A stretch of DNA of 64,000 bases from Myxococcales bacterium (GTDB lineage: Bacteria > Myxococcota_A > Bradymonadia > REDH01): NCBI GenBank assembly GCA_020633625.1, contig JACKDJ010000009.1:70337-134336 (forward strand). The letters run 5' to 3'. The number at the start of each line of letters is the position of its first letter. The first letter of the stretch is position 1. Made by a program: the position numbers and the translations under genes. A model generated the notes under the pieces. That model was not told where the DNA came from, searched no databases, and saw only the letters and a list, made by a program, of their open reading frames with translations. Below are positions 17,273-27,971 of this stretch, piece by piece.

Positions 17273-17349
17273 CCTCGAAGCGCCGTACACTAACACGCGC
17301 ACGATGTCTCGGTACAGGAGACGGCGCGTGTGGGTGCGGCGCTTCGAGG
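17273..17349 (-). other. Nested inverted repeat between recA and pilT
   Basis: Three stems lie inside one another. The outer stem is 13 bp (cctcgaagcgccg at 17273-17285, complement at 17337-17349), the middle stem 7 bp (cacgcgc at 17294-17300, gcgcgtg at 17324-17330), and the inner stem 5 bp (gtctc at 17306-17310, gagac at 17318-17322). It lies wholly in the gap after recA and before pilT. It could terminate recA, protect its mRNA, or act in the pilT leader. There is no T-tract. Confidence 0.6.
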
Positions 17350-17382
17350 CCTCGTCGCCTCCAGCCTCCGGCCGACGCCGCG

Positions 17383-18411
<1,029 letters not shown>

Positions 18412-18432
18412 CGTCGCTCCTCTCGCGTTAGG

Positions 18433-18449
18433 CCTGAATAAACGTTCAG
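18433..18449 (-). promoter_or_regulatory. Candidate LexA operator (SOS box) before recA
   Basis: On the minus strand 18449 to 18433 reads CTGAACGTTTATTCAGG, an inverted repeat CTGAA-N6-TTCAG. As I recall it, the published Myxococcus LexA consensus is CTRHAMRYBYGTTCAGS; this site matches at every position but one (A for G in the second half). Its position just upstream of recA fits SOS control. Confidence 0.6.
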
Positions 18450-18543
18450 TATCACGCGCCACGCCGCCGGCCAAGCGGAATCGACACGCGCCACGCCGAA
18501 CGGCGCCGCCGCCGCTCGTCGGTCGCGCCCGCCCCGTGTTGCG

Positions 18544-19116
18544 TCAGCTCACCAGCGCGAACCGCTCGAGCACGGTGTACTGAGCGCGCGTGCCCTGCAG
18601 ACTCGTCGAAAACAGCACCGCCGTCTGGGCCGTCGTCTCGCCGAATTGCGTCGCCTCGTACGGCGTGAGCACGCCCGCCAGACTCCCCGGAGAGGCCCCG
18701 CGGACTCGGCCGACCTGCACCACCGCGACGCCCTCCGCGCCGTCGCCACCCGCGGGCAGCCCCGCCGGAAGCGCGTCGTCGACAGCCCGAGTCAGCTCTC
18801 CAAGCTCGCCCGTCACTCCGGCCACGATCAGGCGCGGGGCGCTCGGGCCGGGCGCGAATCGTGCCCCTGACACAGAAAACGTCTGCGCGCCGGCACGCGG
18901 AAGCGACTCGCGCAGCGACGAGCGCAGCCACGCGACGTCCTCGGTCACGTCGACAGGAGAGCTCCACACCACGACCCCCAACCGTTCCGGACGCGTCCAG
19001 CTCACGTCTGCCCCCAGAAGGTGCAGAGGGTCGGTCAGGTCCTCCTGCAGGAGAGACAACCGCTCGCAGACGCGGACCGCCGGTTCGAGGCAGAGAAAAA
19101 GTCGCACAGGGCTCAC
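18544..19116 (-). CDS. thpR: ThpR/LigT-family 2H phosphoesterase, apparently catalytically degenerate
   Basis: 190 residues, normal family length, from a GTG that overlaps the cinA stop by 2 bases. It begins VRLFLCLEP as ThpR does, keeps SWTRPERL before the first motif, and ends with TAQTAVLFSTSLQGTRAQYT, like the family C-terminus. The two HxT motifs that define 2H phosphoesterases are missing. The first is replaced by GVVV at residues 47-50 and the second region reads GVAVVQVGRV. Active relatives hydrolyse RNA 2',3'-cyclic phosphates. The reading frame is intact and sits in the conserved cinA-recA interval, so a retained non-catalytic role, such as RNA binding, is possible. Confidence 0.72.
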   Translation of the reverse strand: MSPVRLFLCLEPAVRVCERLSLLQEDLTDPLHLLGADVSWTRPERLGVVVWSSPVDVTEDVAWLRSSLRESLPRAGAQTFSVSGARFAPGPSAPRLIVAGVTGELGELTRAVDDALPAGLPAGGDGAEGVAVVQVGRVRGASPGSLAGVLTPYEATQFGETTAQTAVLFSTSLQGTRAQYTVLERFALVS

Positions 19117-20405
19117 GGGACGAAGTGCAGCTCGCGGACGCCACGGTAGCTGCGCAGCGCGTCGTAGTCACCTCCGACGGCCGCAAGGAGCAGCCGGTGC
19201 GCCAGCGCGGCCGATGCGGCCCTGAACTGCTGACGGTCCAGCCCCACGAACCGCGCATCGGCTACCACGCACGACCTCTCGGTGGCCACGGCCAGAAAGA
19301 CGGTTCCCACCGGCGACACAGCCGTCCCGCCACCGGGACCCGCGACTCCGGTCACCGACACTGCGGCGTCCACGCCCGCCACGCGCCGCGCACCGGCCGC
19401 CATCTGAGCCGCGACGACGGCGCTCACCGCGCCGTGGACGGCGATCGCATCGGCGGCGACGCCGAGCTCGTCGACCTTTGCGGAGTTCGCGTACGTGATC
19501 CAGCCGCGGTCCAGCACGGCCGAGGCGCCTGCGATGTCGACGATGCCGGCCGCGACGAGGCCGCCGCTGCAGCTCTCTGCCGTGGCGAGCGTCCAGCCGC
19601 GCGCTGTGAAAGCCGTCACGACCGCTTCAGCGGCAGTCTTCGCGCCGAGAGGCAGCCGCCACGCCGCGAGGGCAGTCGCGAGCTGCGCGTCGGCCCGCTC
19701 TACGTCGCCGAGGTCAGGGCCCACGACCCCGATCGTCACCGTCGGTGACGACGGCGCGTACGTAACTCCGACGCCCGTCGGGAGCCGCAGCGCCTCGATC
19801 CGCTCGGAGAGCAGGCTCTCGCGCTCCCCCAGATAGACGGCCTCGAGGCGGTGCCGCACGTCGCCAGCGGGGAGCTCCGCGCGCAGCACGACCGGCGCGA
19901 GAGCGCGCAGCTCGCGGGGTACGCCGGGGAAGCAGATCACGGTGAAGCCGTCGCCGTCGGCAGCGAATGGGTCGGCAGTCCCAACCTCTGACGCGTACAC
20001 GCGCGCACCGCGCGGGACGAGCGACTGGCGCAGCGACAGCGCGGTCACCTCCACCCCGCGGGCAGCGGCGCGCGCGCGAAGTCGAGCCTCGGCTCCCGCG
20101 TCTGCACGCAGCGGTCTGCCGACGGCTGCCGCGATCGCCGCCCGCGTCCTGTCATCCTCGGTCGGTCCGAGCCCGCCAGTGGTGACGATCCAGTCGTGCC
20201 GTTCGGCGAGCCGCTCCACTGTCGACTCGACCAGTCCGGGTTCGTCGGGGATCGTCACGATCTCGGCGACCTTCCAGCCGCTCGCGACGGCGAGAGCGCC
20301 GATGGCGCCGCTGTTCGTGTCGATCGTCCGGCCCTCGACGAGCTCGTCCCCGATGCAGACGACGGCGATGCGCGGTGGGGTCGGGCGGGGGATCTGGGTT
20401 GACAT
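19113..20405 (-). CDS. cinA: CinA-like nicotinamide-nucleotide amidase / competence-damage protein
   Basis: 430 residues from the ATG at 20405, which follows AGGAG by 9 bases. The N-terminal MoCF-like (COG1058) domain contains IGDELVEGRTIDTNS and TTGGLGPTEDD. The C-terminal amidase domain has ATAESCSGGLVAAGIVDIAG and SVTGVAGPGGGT. The C-terminal domain deamidates NMN in pyridine-nucleotide salvage; the N-terminal domain is an ADP-ribose pyrophosphatase in some species. Both halves look intact. It overlaps the next gene and is divergent from rpsT. Confidence 0.92.
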   Translation of the reverse strand: MSTQIPRPTPPRIAVVCIGDELVEGRTIDTNSGAIGALAVASGWKVAEIVTIPDEPGLVESTVERLAERHDWIVTTGGLGPTEDDRTRAAIAAAVGRPLRADAGAEARLRARAAARGVEVTALSLRQSLVPRGARVYASEVGTADPFAADGDGFTVICFPGVPRELRALAPVVLRAELPAGDVRHRLEAVYLGERESLLSERIEALRLPTGVGVTYAPSSPTVTIGVVGPDLGDVERADAQLATALAAWRLPLGAKTAAEAVVTAFTARGWTLATAESCSGGLVAAGIVDIAGASAVLDRGWITYANSAKVDELGVAADAIAVHGAVSAVVAAQMAAGARRVAGVDAAVSVTGVAGPGGGTAVSPVGTVFLAVATERSCVVADARFVGLDRQQFRAASAALAHRLLLAAVGGDYDALRSYRGVRELHFVP

Positions 20406-20487
20406 CGATCTCGCTCCTGTGCTAGACGCCCGCGTCCACTCGAAAGCTCTCGCTCGACCGACGCGAGCGCACGAACGGAGACCGGAA

Positions 20488-20748
20488 TTGGCCAATCATA
20501 AGTCCGCTATCAAGCGAATCCGCCAGACGCTCAAGCGCACGCTCCGCAATCGGTTCGTCCGCAGCACGATGCGTACGTACATCCGAAAGGTCCGCGACGC
20601 CGCAGCCCTGGGCGACAAGCAGGGCGCACAGGCGGCGCTCCTTCAGGCTGTCCGCAAGATCGACAAGGCGGCCTCGAAGGGCGTGATTCACAAGAACCAG
20701 GCCAGCCGCCGCGTGTCGCGGCTCACCAAGCTGGTCAACAAGCTCTAG
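20488..20748 (+). CDS. rpsT: 30S ribosomal protein S20
   Basis: 86 residues. The protein begins at a TTG (20488) giving MANHKSAIKRIRQTLKRTLR, the classic S20 start; no ATG or GTG fits. A cggag ribosome site lies 7 bases upstream. The sequence is rich in Lys and Arg throughout and binds 16S rRNA. A TTG start is also known for S20 in enterobacteria, where it takes part in autoregulation. It is convergent with holA, with a hairpin between them. Confidence 0.95.
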   Translation: MANHKSAIKRIRQTLKRTLRNRFVRSTMRTYIRKVRDAAALGDKQGAQAALLQAVRKIDKAASKGVIHKNQASRRVSRLTKLVNKL

Positions 20749-20761
20749 GACGCGGATCGCG

Positions 20762-20781
20762 CCGGCGCGGAGTCGCGCCGG
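20762..20781. terminator. Hairpin between rpsT and holA
   Basis: ccggcgcg at 20762-20769 pairs with cgcgccgg at 20774-20781 across a 4-base loop. It sits in the 41-base gap between two convergent genes and could end transcription from both sides. No T-tract. Confidence 0.5.
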
Positions 20782-20789
20782 TAGGCGCG

Positions 20790-21824
20790 CTAGCGTGCTG
20801 GCGCGCAGATGCGCACGAATAGCCGCTCCACCAGGAGCTCGCGGCGAACCCGAGACGACTTCAGCGCGAGGTCCGTCGCGGCGATCTCCCCGAGGATCCG
20901 CGGCAGCGCCTCGTCTGGGAACGCCCGACTCGCGGTGACATAGTCGCGCACTTTGAACGGTGGGCACCCGATCGCCGCGGCCGCGTCCCGGTCCGACAGG
21001 CCGGCCCCGCCCACCTCCCGCGCGACCGTGAGCTGCCGAAACTGACGCGCGATCATCGCCAACGCGCCAATGGGGCTCTCTCCCTGGTCGAGCAGGCGGT
21101 GGAAGCAGGCGGTCGCGTCCGCCAGGCGCCGCGACGCCAGGTGGTCCACCAGGTCGAACACGCTCCGAGTCCGGGTGTCCGGGACCACTGCCTCGGCGTC
21201 CGAAAGGCTCGCTCGGGCACGCGCCCCGACGTACAGCGCGACCCGCTCCAGCGCTAGGTCCAGGTCGGCCAATGACGTCCCGACGGCGTCCACGAGGTGC
21301 CCCCCGACGTCGCCGTCGAGCGCGAGGCCACGCCGCTTTGCCTGCCGCGCCACCCACGCGGCGGCGTCGCGAGGAGGCAGCGATACGAGCTCGATCGCCG
21401 CGGCACCCGCCGCAGTCTGGAGCCGCTTCGAGTTCTTCTGTCGAAGGTCGAGCTTAAGCCCCTCGAGCACGAGCACCGAGGTCTGTGCCGGGTTCTCGGC
21501 GTAGTCTGCGACGATGCCCAGCTCGGTTGGAGAGAGCGCCTCGACGCCACGAACCACGACGACCCGTCGCGCAGCGAACATCGGCGCCTGCGACGCCGCA
21601 CCGACCACCGTCGTCCCCGTCGTCTCGGAGCCGTGGTACGACGCAAGGTTGAAGTCGTCGCGCCCGCCGGGGAACGCGAGCTCGACGATGCGCCGAACGG
21701 CGCTGTCGACCAGGAATCGCTCCTCGCCTGTGATCAGATAGACCGGCGCCAGCGGGGTCTCCGCCAGCGCCCTGAAGAACGCGCGGCCCTCTTCGACCTG
21801 GTCCGCGTTACGTCGTGTCGCCAT
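20790..21824 (-). CDS. holA: DNA polymerase III, delta subunit
   Basis: 344 residues from the ATG at 21824; a GTG two codons earlier is also possible. The clamp-loader delta fold shows in APVYLITGEERFLVDSAVRR at the N-terminus, LVLEGLKLDLRQKNSKRL in the middle, and the C-terminal helical domain with ALAMIARQFRQL and FKVRDYV. Delta opens the beta clamp within the clamp loader. Its start lies inside the end of the upstream membrane-protein gene (17-base overlap), so translation is probably coupled. Confidence 0.92.
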   Translation of the reverse strand: MATRRNADQVEEGRAFFRALAETPLAPVYLITGEERFLVDSAVRRIVELAFPGGRDDFNLASYHGSETTGTTVVGAASQAPMFAARRVVVVRGVEALSPTELGIVADYAENPAQTSVLVLEGLKLDLRQKNSKRLQTAAGAAAIELVSLPPRDAAAWVARQAKRRGLALDGDVGGHLVDAVGTSLADLDLALERVALYVGARARASLSDAEAVVPDTRTRSVFDLVDHLASRRLADATACFHRLLDQGESPIGALAMIARQFRQLTVAREVGGAGLSDRDAAAAIGCPPFKVRDYVTASRAFPDEALPRILGEIAATDLALKSSRVRRELLVERLFVRICAPAR

Positions 21825-22440
21825 CGTCACTCGGGGAGGGGGCCGCGCCCAGCGCCGAAGCCGGGGCGTCGTTCGTCGCGTCGGTCGGCACCCCGGCTGG
21901 GGTCGGCGGCGCGGGAGCAGGAGCGTCAGTCGTCGCGGGGGGCGGCGCGGGGGCCGGCGCCGTCGGCGCCGTGGGCGGCGCGTGCGACCCGGTCCCGAGG
22001 AAGAAGCCGTGGACAGTCAGGAGGACCGACGCGACGATGTTCGCCCCCACCGCGCCCAGCAGCGCCGGCGCCGGCGGCTGGTCTCGGGGGCCGAGCGGGC
22101 CGTAGGTGCGCACGGCGAGCGCGTCGTCCCAGTGAAGCGACGCCAGCACGGCGTAGAACAGCAGCGCGGACGCCAGCGCAGCGTAGCGCCAGACGAAGGC
22201 GCCGCTCCGCCAGCCGATAACGTATGCGTGGACGAAGAACGCGACGCAGCCGTAGAGCGCTAGCACGTACGGGACGAGCTCCGGAGACCGGGCGCGTCCG
22301 ATGCTGAACGCGGTCCACACAGCGCCGAGCCACAGCGCGACGACGGGCACGATCACCCACCGGGCCCGCACCCGGCCGCGTCGCCGGAGCATGAACTCCG
22401 CCGCCGCCTCCAGGTCGATCTCGATGTTCTGCGTCTCCAT
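21808..22440 (-). CDS. Small multi-span membrane protein with Pro/Ala tail, unknown function
   Basis: 210 residues from the ATG at 22440 (METQNIEIDLEAAAEF). After about 30 cytoplasmic residues come four hydrophobic segments: WVIVPVVALWLGAVWTAFSI, a second near residue 63, FVWRYAALASALLFYAVLAS, and ANIVASVLLTVHGFFLG. The last 55 residues are low-complexity Ala, Pro and Thr. The first half of the membrane region resembles 2TM-type proteins, but I do not recognise a family. It overlaps holA and is divergent from pilD. Confidence 0.6.
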   Translation of the reverse strand: METQNIEIDLEAAAEFMLRRRGRVRARWVIVPVVALWLGAVWTAFSIGRARSPELVPYVLALYGCVAFFVHAYVIGWRSGAFVWRYAALASALLFYAVLASLHWDDALAVRTYGPLGPRDQPPAPALLGAVGANIVASVLLTVHGFFLGTGSHAPPTAPTAPAPAPPPATTDAPAPAPPTPAGVPTDATNDAPASALGAAPSPSDDGDTT

Positions 22441-22553
22441 CTCGTCGTGGGCTCGTGCCGCCCCCCAGCCTAGCGGCGCTCGATCACGTGCGCTACCGCG
22501 GCGGTCGGGCGCAGATAGTTGGCCGGCGAGGTCGCTTGTCGTAACGTCGCGGC

Positions 22554-23669
22554 GTGGCGCTTCCCCCCGCAATCTCGTCCATCCTGCTCTTCGGCGCGTT
22601 CGCGTGGGGCGCGATCTGGGGCAGCTTCCTGAACGTCGTGATCTGGCGGCTGCCGCGCGACATGAGCCTCTCGCGGCCGGCCAGCCACTGCCCCTCCTGC
22701 GGGACGCCGATTCGGTGGCACGACAACGTCCCGATCTTCGGCTGGTTGTGGCTGCGCGGTCGATGCCGCGACTGCAAGACGCCGATTTCGCCGCGCTACC
22801 CGGCGGTGGAGCTCCTGGTCGCCCTCATCGGCGCGGCACTGTGGCTGCACGTGGTCGCGGACGGCCGGCTAACGGACGACGGGCTCCGCATCGCGCTCAT
22901 GGAGTTCCTGCTGCTGTTCTACTTCGCCGCCGCGATGGTCGTGGCGGCGTTCATCGACCTCGACCTGACCATCATCCCGCACAGGGTCACGTTGCCGACG
23001 ATGGCGTGGGGGCTACTCGCTGGCGCGATCGGCGCGAAGACCGGCGTGTGGGACGCGCTGTTCCCGCCGGTCGACCTCATCGATTCCCTGCTCGGCCTGG
23101 TCGCCGGCGGCGGTGTCTTGTTCATCGTCTTCAAGGGCTACTCCCTGCTTCGAGGCATCGACGGCGGCGGAGGCGGCGACATCACACTGTTGGCCGCGAT
23201 TGGTGCGAACCTCGGCTGGCAATCGCTGGTGTTCGTCTTGATGGCGGCATCCGTGCAGGGGCTCATCGCCGCACTCGCCTCCGCGCTGCTCGAGCGCAGG
23301 CGCGGTGAAGCTGGCAGCGCGTCCGGTGGCCTCCTCCTTCGTGGCGCGCACACAGAGGAGTTTTGGGAGGAACACCCGGTGCTCGGCCGCCGCGTGCTCG
23401 ACGGCGAGACGCTGCATTCCGCCGAACCGGGGTCGACGGAGCCTGCGGCGGTGCGTGATGCAGGCGACCGGGCCGAGGTGGACGGTGAACCGCCAGCGCG
23501 GCCGACGGCCGCCGACGCGACGTCCCCGGTTCCAGAGGCAGCCCGCGAAGAGGAGCCGTTCCTGCGACTCGCCATCCCGTTCGGACCGTTCCTCGCGCTC
23601 GCCGCGCTCGAGTACGTGTTCTTCGGCGAGGCGGCGATGCGCTGGTTCACCTCCGGTATGTACCCGTAG
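22554..23669 (+). CDS. pilD: Type IV prepilin leader peptidase / N-methyltransferase
   Basis: 371 residues, GTG start. The N-terminal methyltransferase part begins WGSFLNVVIWRLPRDMSLSR and has four Cys (46, 49, 71, 74) arranged as two CxxC zinc pairs. The peptidase aspartates are visible: Asp135 in AAFIDLD and Asp209 in GGGGDITLLAAIG. The enzyme removes the leader of pilin precursors in the inner membrane and methylates the new N-terminus. It differs from typical PilD by a polar insertion of about 90 residues (about 250-345) before the last hydrophobic segment. The histidine kinase gene starts 5 bases later. Confidence 0.93.
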   Translation: MALPPAISSILLFGAFAWGAIWGSFLNVVIWRLPRDMSLSRPASHCPSCGTPIRWHDNVPIFGWLWLRGRCRDCKTPISPRYPAVELLVALIGAALWLHVVADGRLTDDGLRIALMEFLLLFYFAAAMVVAAFIDLDLTIIPHRVTLPTMAWGLLAGAIGAKTGVWDALFPPVDLIDSLLGLVAGGGVLFIVFKGYSLLRGIDGGGGGDITLLAAIGANLGWQSLVFVLMAASVQGLIAALASALLERRRGEAGSASGGLLLRGAHTEEFWEEHPVLGRRVLDGETLHSAEPGSTEPAAVRDAGDRAEVDGEPPARPTAADATSPVPEAAREEEPFLRLAIPFGPFLALAALEYVFFGEAAMRWFTSGMYP

Positions 23670-23674
23670 CCACC

Positions 23675-25201
23675 ATGCGGCTCGGACTCCGCTGGCAGCT
23701 CCTCGTGAGCCTCGTCGCGCTGATGGTCGCGACGTTCGTGCTCGTTTCGTTGGCCATTCTCGGAACGACGCAGCACAACCTGCAGTCCCAGGCCGTCCGC
23801 TCGGCGACGCGGCTCGCGCACCTGGCCGCCGAGACCGCGGCGTCGTCGGTCGATCCGGCGCTCCCGCTCGACGCCCCGTACAACGTGCGCAGCCTGACCA
23901 CGCTCTGCGAGCTCGTCGCACGCCACTACGAGGGGGCCCGCGTCCAGGTGCTCACGGCGCGCGGCGGCCGCGCGGCGCTCGCCGCCGCTTACCCTCCGGC
24001 TGCGAGCGGCGACGCGCTCGACGTCTTCGCCGAGCTCGCGCTGGGCACCGGCGAGGACCACGTCGAGGTCCGCTCGACCGACGACGGCGTCCGGCAGGTC
24101 GAGGTCATCACGACGATCCCCACTGGTCCGACGGCGCCGGCGGTCGTGCGCCTCGCGGTGCCGCTCGCGGACGTCCAACAGGCGGTCTCGGTGTCGCAGC
24201 AGCTGATGCTCAGCTACCTCCTCCTGGTTGTCTCCCTCGTGCTGGTCTTCGGCCTTCTCGTGCTGACGCGAGTCGTGGTCCGACCGCTCCACGCGATCTC
24301 GGTGGCGACGGAGCGTGTCGCGCAGGGAGACCTGCTGACGCGGGTAGACGTCGACGCGCCGAACGAGATCGGTGAGCTCGCCCGCAACTTCGACGCGATG
24401 GTCGAGCGCCTGCGCACCGCGCGCGCTGCGCTAGAAGGGCGAGTCGCGGAGCTGGCGGCGTCGAACGCCGCACTCGAACGGGCGAAGCAGGAGCTGGTGC
24501 TGTCGGAGAAGCTCGCGACGATCGGGACACTCGCGTCTGGAATCGCGCACGAGGTCGGCAATCCGCTCGCGGCCGTCATCGGCCTCGTCGACGTGCTGCG
24601 GGACCGGGAGGGGCTCGACGACGCGGACGTCGATGACGCGCTCGTGCGCGTCGACCGGGAGCTTCAGCGGATCCACGTCATCATCCGCGGGCTGTTGGAC
24701 TACTCACGGGTGTCGGCCGGCGAGCCGTCGGCGGTCGCGGTCGGGGTGCCGCTACGGGCGGCTGTGGCGCTGTGCGCTCACCACCCGCGCGCACGCCGCA
24801 TGCAGCTCGCGCTGCCACCGGGCGACGGGCCTGCGGTCTGGGTCAACGAGAATCGGCTGGTGCAGGTGTTTCTCAACTTGCTGCTCAACGCCGCCGACGC
24901 CGCCGACGGCGCGGGGCGGGTCGAGGTCTCGTGGCGAGAGCTGGACGACGGCGGCCGCCCGGGTGTCCGCGTCGACGTCTCCGACGACGGTCCCGGCGTG
25001 CCGGCGGCGGTACGCGATCGCGTCTTCGACCCGTTCTTCACCACGAAGGAGCCGGGCGAGGGGACTGGGCTCGGCCTCGCGATGTCGCTGCGGATCGCGG
25101 GCCAGTACGGCGGTCGGCTGTGGCTGGACACGGCGTCGGATCGCAAGGGCGCGACGTTCACGCTCTGGCTACCAACACCGATGCCGGGGCGCGCGGAGTA
25201 G
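23675..25201 (+). CDS. HAMP-domain sensor histidine kinase
   Basis: 508 residues. Two transmembrane helices (residues 7-30 and about 178-200) flank a periplasmic sensor region of about 145 residues. Then come HAMP (RPLHAISVATERVAQGDLL), a coiled coil, the H box SGIAHEVGNPLAAV with His292, and the ATPase domain with an N box (LNLLLNAADAADG), DDGPGVP, FFTTKEPGEGTGLGLAM. All residues for autophosphorylation are present. It follows pilD by 5 bases and faces an NtrC-family regulator, so the two probably form a pair. Unlike PilS it is not polytopic. Confidence 0.92.
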   Translation: MRLGLRWQLLVSLVALMVATFVLVSLAILGTTQHNLQSQAVRSATRLAHLAAETAASSVDPALPLDAPYNVRSLTTLCELVARHYEGARVQVLTARGGRAALAAAYPPAASGDALDVFAELALGTGEDHVEVRSTDDGVRQVEVITTIPTGPTAPAVVRLAVPLADVQQAVSVSQQLMLSYLLLVVSLVLVFGLLVLTRVVVRPLHAISVATERVAQGDLLTRVDVDAPNEIGELARNFDAMVERLRTARAALEGRVAELAASNAALERAKQELVLSEKLATIGTLASGIAHEVGNPLAAVIGLVDVLRDREGLDDADVDDALVRVDRELQRIHVIIRGLLDYSRVSAGEPSAVAVGVPLRAAVALCAHHPRARRMQLALPPGDGPAVWVNENRLVQVFLNLLLNAADAADGAGRVEVSWRELDDGGRPGVRVDVSDDGPGVPAAVRDRVFDPFFTTKEPGEGTGLGLAMSLRIAGQYGGRLWLDTASDRKGATFTLWLPTPMPGRAE

Positions 25202-25282
25202 CCGGCAACACGTCGCCGCCACGGCCGCCGGACCGCCGAGTCATAGGCGACTGGGCCATGCGGGAGTGCGGCGATGCGGCTC

Positions 25283-26656
<1,374 letters not shown>

Positions 26657-26909
26657 GTTCGACCGGCGTTGGGGTTGAGGAGGGGGTTGTACGCTGGCGG
26701 GCGGTCGTAGGGAAGGGCGTGCGGGGCGTGACTCGGTGTCTCGGCGGGCGTTCCTCGGGTGCCCCCATGTAGGGGTGTGTCAGCCGAATAGTCGTTGAGT
26801 TGTAGCTACTTACTGGTGATGCGCGAAACGGTCGATTTCTTGACAGTGCATGGGTTACAGTTAGTGTCGAGTGCAGCGTAGACCCGTCGATCCCTCTGGA
26901 GCAGCGGAG
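26657..26909. promoter_or_regulatory. Intergenic control region of pilM and the response regulator
   Basis: 253 bases between two divergent starts, markedly A/T-richer near 26780-26870 than the surroundings. TTGACA at about 26841-26846 could be a -35 element for pilM, but no convincing -10 follows at 16-18 bases. I saw no clean sigma-54 GG-N10-GC site. The promoter is therefore unassigned. Confidence 0.35.
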
Positions 26910-27971
26910 ATGGCGAAAGGCAAGAACCTGTTGGGCCTCGATATTGGCGCAACGAGCGTGAAGTGCTGCCTGCTCAAGGAGACGAAGCGGGGTCTTCAGT
27001 TGCAGGTGTTCGACTCGATCCTGTTGCCGGACGAGGCGATCGTCGAGGGCGCGGTGATGAACTCCGGCGTGATCGTGGATGCGATCAAGGAGCTGCTGGG
27101 TCGGAACAAGATCCGACAGAAGGAGGCTGCGCTGGCGGTGGCTGGGTACAGCGTGATCATCAAGAAGATCACGCTGCCGCTGATGACGCGCGAGGAGTTG
27201 GACGAGTCGATCCAGTGGGAGGCGGAGCAGTACATCCCGTTCGACATCGCAGACGTTTACGTCGCGGTGGAGATGCTGACGTCGCGCGCGGCGCAGGGTC
27301 AGATGGACGTCCTGCTGGTCGCGGCGAAGAAGGAGACGGTGAACGACTACGTTCACGTCGCGCGCGAGGCGGGGCTGGAGCCGATGGTGATGGACGTGCA
27401 GGCGTGCGACCTGCAGAACATGTTCGAGGTGAACTACGGCAAGACGCAGGGCGAGACAGTGGTCCTGATCGACTGTGGCGCAGCGGTAACGAACATCAAC
27501 GTCCTGTCGGACGGCGTGACGACGTTCACGCGCGACATCGCGATGGCGGGGAACCTGTTCACCGAAGAGATCCAGAAGCAGCTGAACATCACGTACGAGG
27601 AGGCGGAGGCCTACAAGCGTGGTGGGAGCGGCGAGCAGGCCGACTCGGTGGTGCCTCAGGAGGTCGAGCGCGTTGTGCAGCAGGTGGCGGAGGCGATCGC
27701 GGGCGAGGTGCAGCGGTCGCTGGACTTCTACGCGGCGACGTCTGCGGAGAGCCTGTTTTCGAAGGTGTACCTGACGGGCGGCAGCGCTCGCCTGCCCGCG
27801 CTGGGTCGCACGATCTCGCGTACCTGCGGCGTGCCGGTCGAGCTGATCAACCCGTTCGCGAACATCGCCTACGACGAGCGGACGTTCACGCCGGAGTATC
27901 TGGAGACGGTGGCGCCGAGCGCGGGCGTCGCAGTGGGGCTTGCCCTGCGTAAGACCAACGAGCAGCCATGA
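26910..27971 (+). CDS. pilM: Type IV pilus inner-membrane platform protein PilM
   Basis: 353 residues from the ATG at 26910, with tggag about 9 bases upstream. Actin-like ATPase fold: LLGLDIGATSVKCCLL (phosphate 1), VVLIDCGAAVTNINVL (phosphate 2) and VYLTGGSARLPAL (adenosine motif). PilM is cytoplasmic and binds the N-terminus of PilN to form the alignment subcomplex. First gene of the pilMNOPQ operon, with a 4-base ATGA overlap with pilN. Confidence 0.96.
   Translation: MAKGKNLLGLDIGATSVKCCLLKETKRGLQLQVFDSILLPDEAIVEGAVMNSGVIVDAIKELLGRNKIRQKEAALAVAGYSVIIKKITLPLMTREELDESIQWEAEQYIPFDIADVYVAVEMLTSRAAQGQMDVLLVAAKKETVNDYVHVAREAGLEPMVMDVQACDLQNMFEVNYGKTQGETVVLIDCGAAVTNINVLSDGVTTFTRDIAMAGNLFTEEIQKQLNITYEEAEAYKRGGSGEQADSVVPQEVERVVQQVAEAIAGEVQRSLDFYAATSAESLFSKVYLTGGSARLPALGRTISRTCGVPVELINPFANIAYDERTFTPEYLETVAPSAGVAVGLALRKTNEQP

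Noticed and set aside
23675..25201. Calling the kinase PilS
   Set aside because: PilS has a polytopic sensor; this kinase has two helices and a periplasmic domain, so only a general histidine-kinase call is justified.
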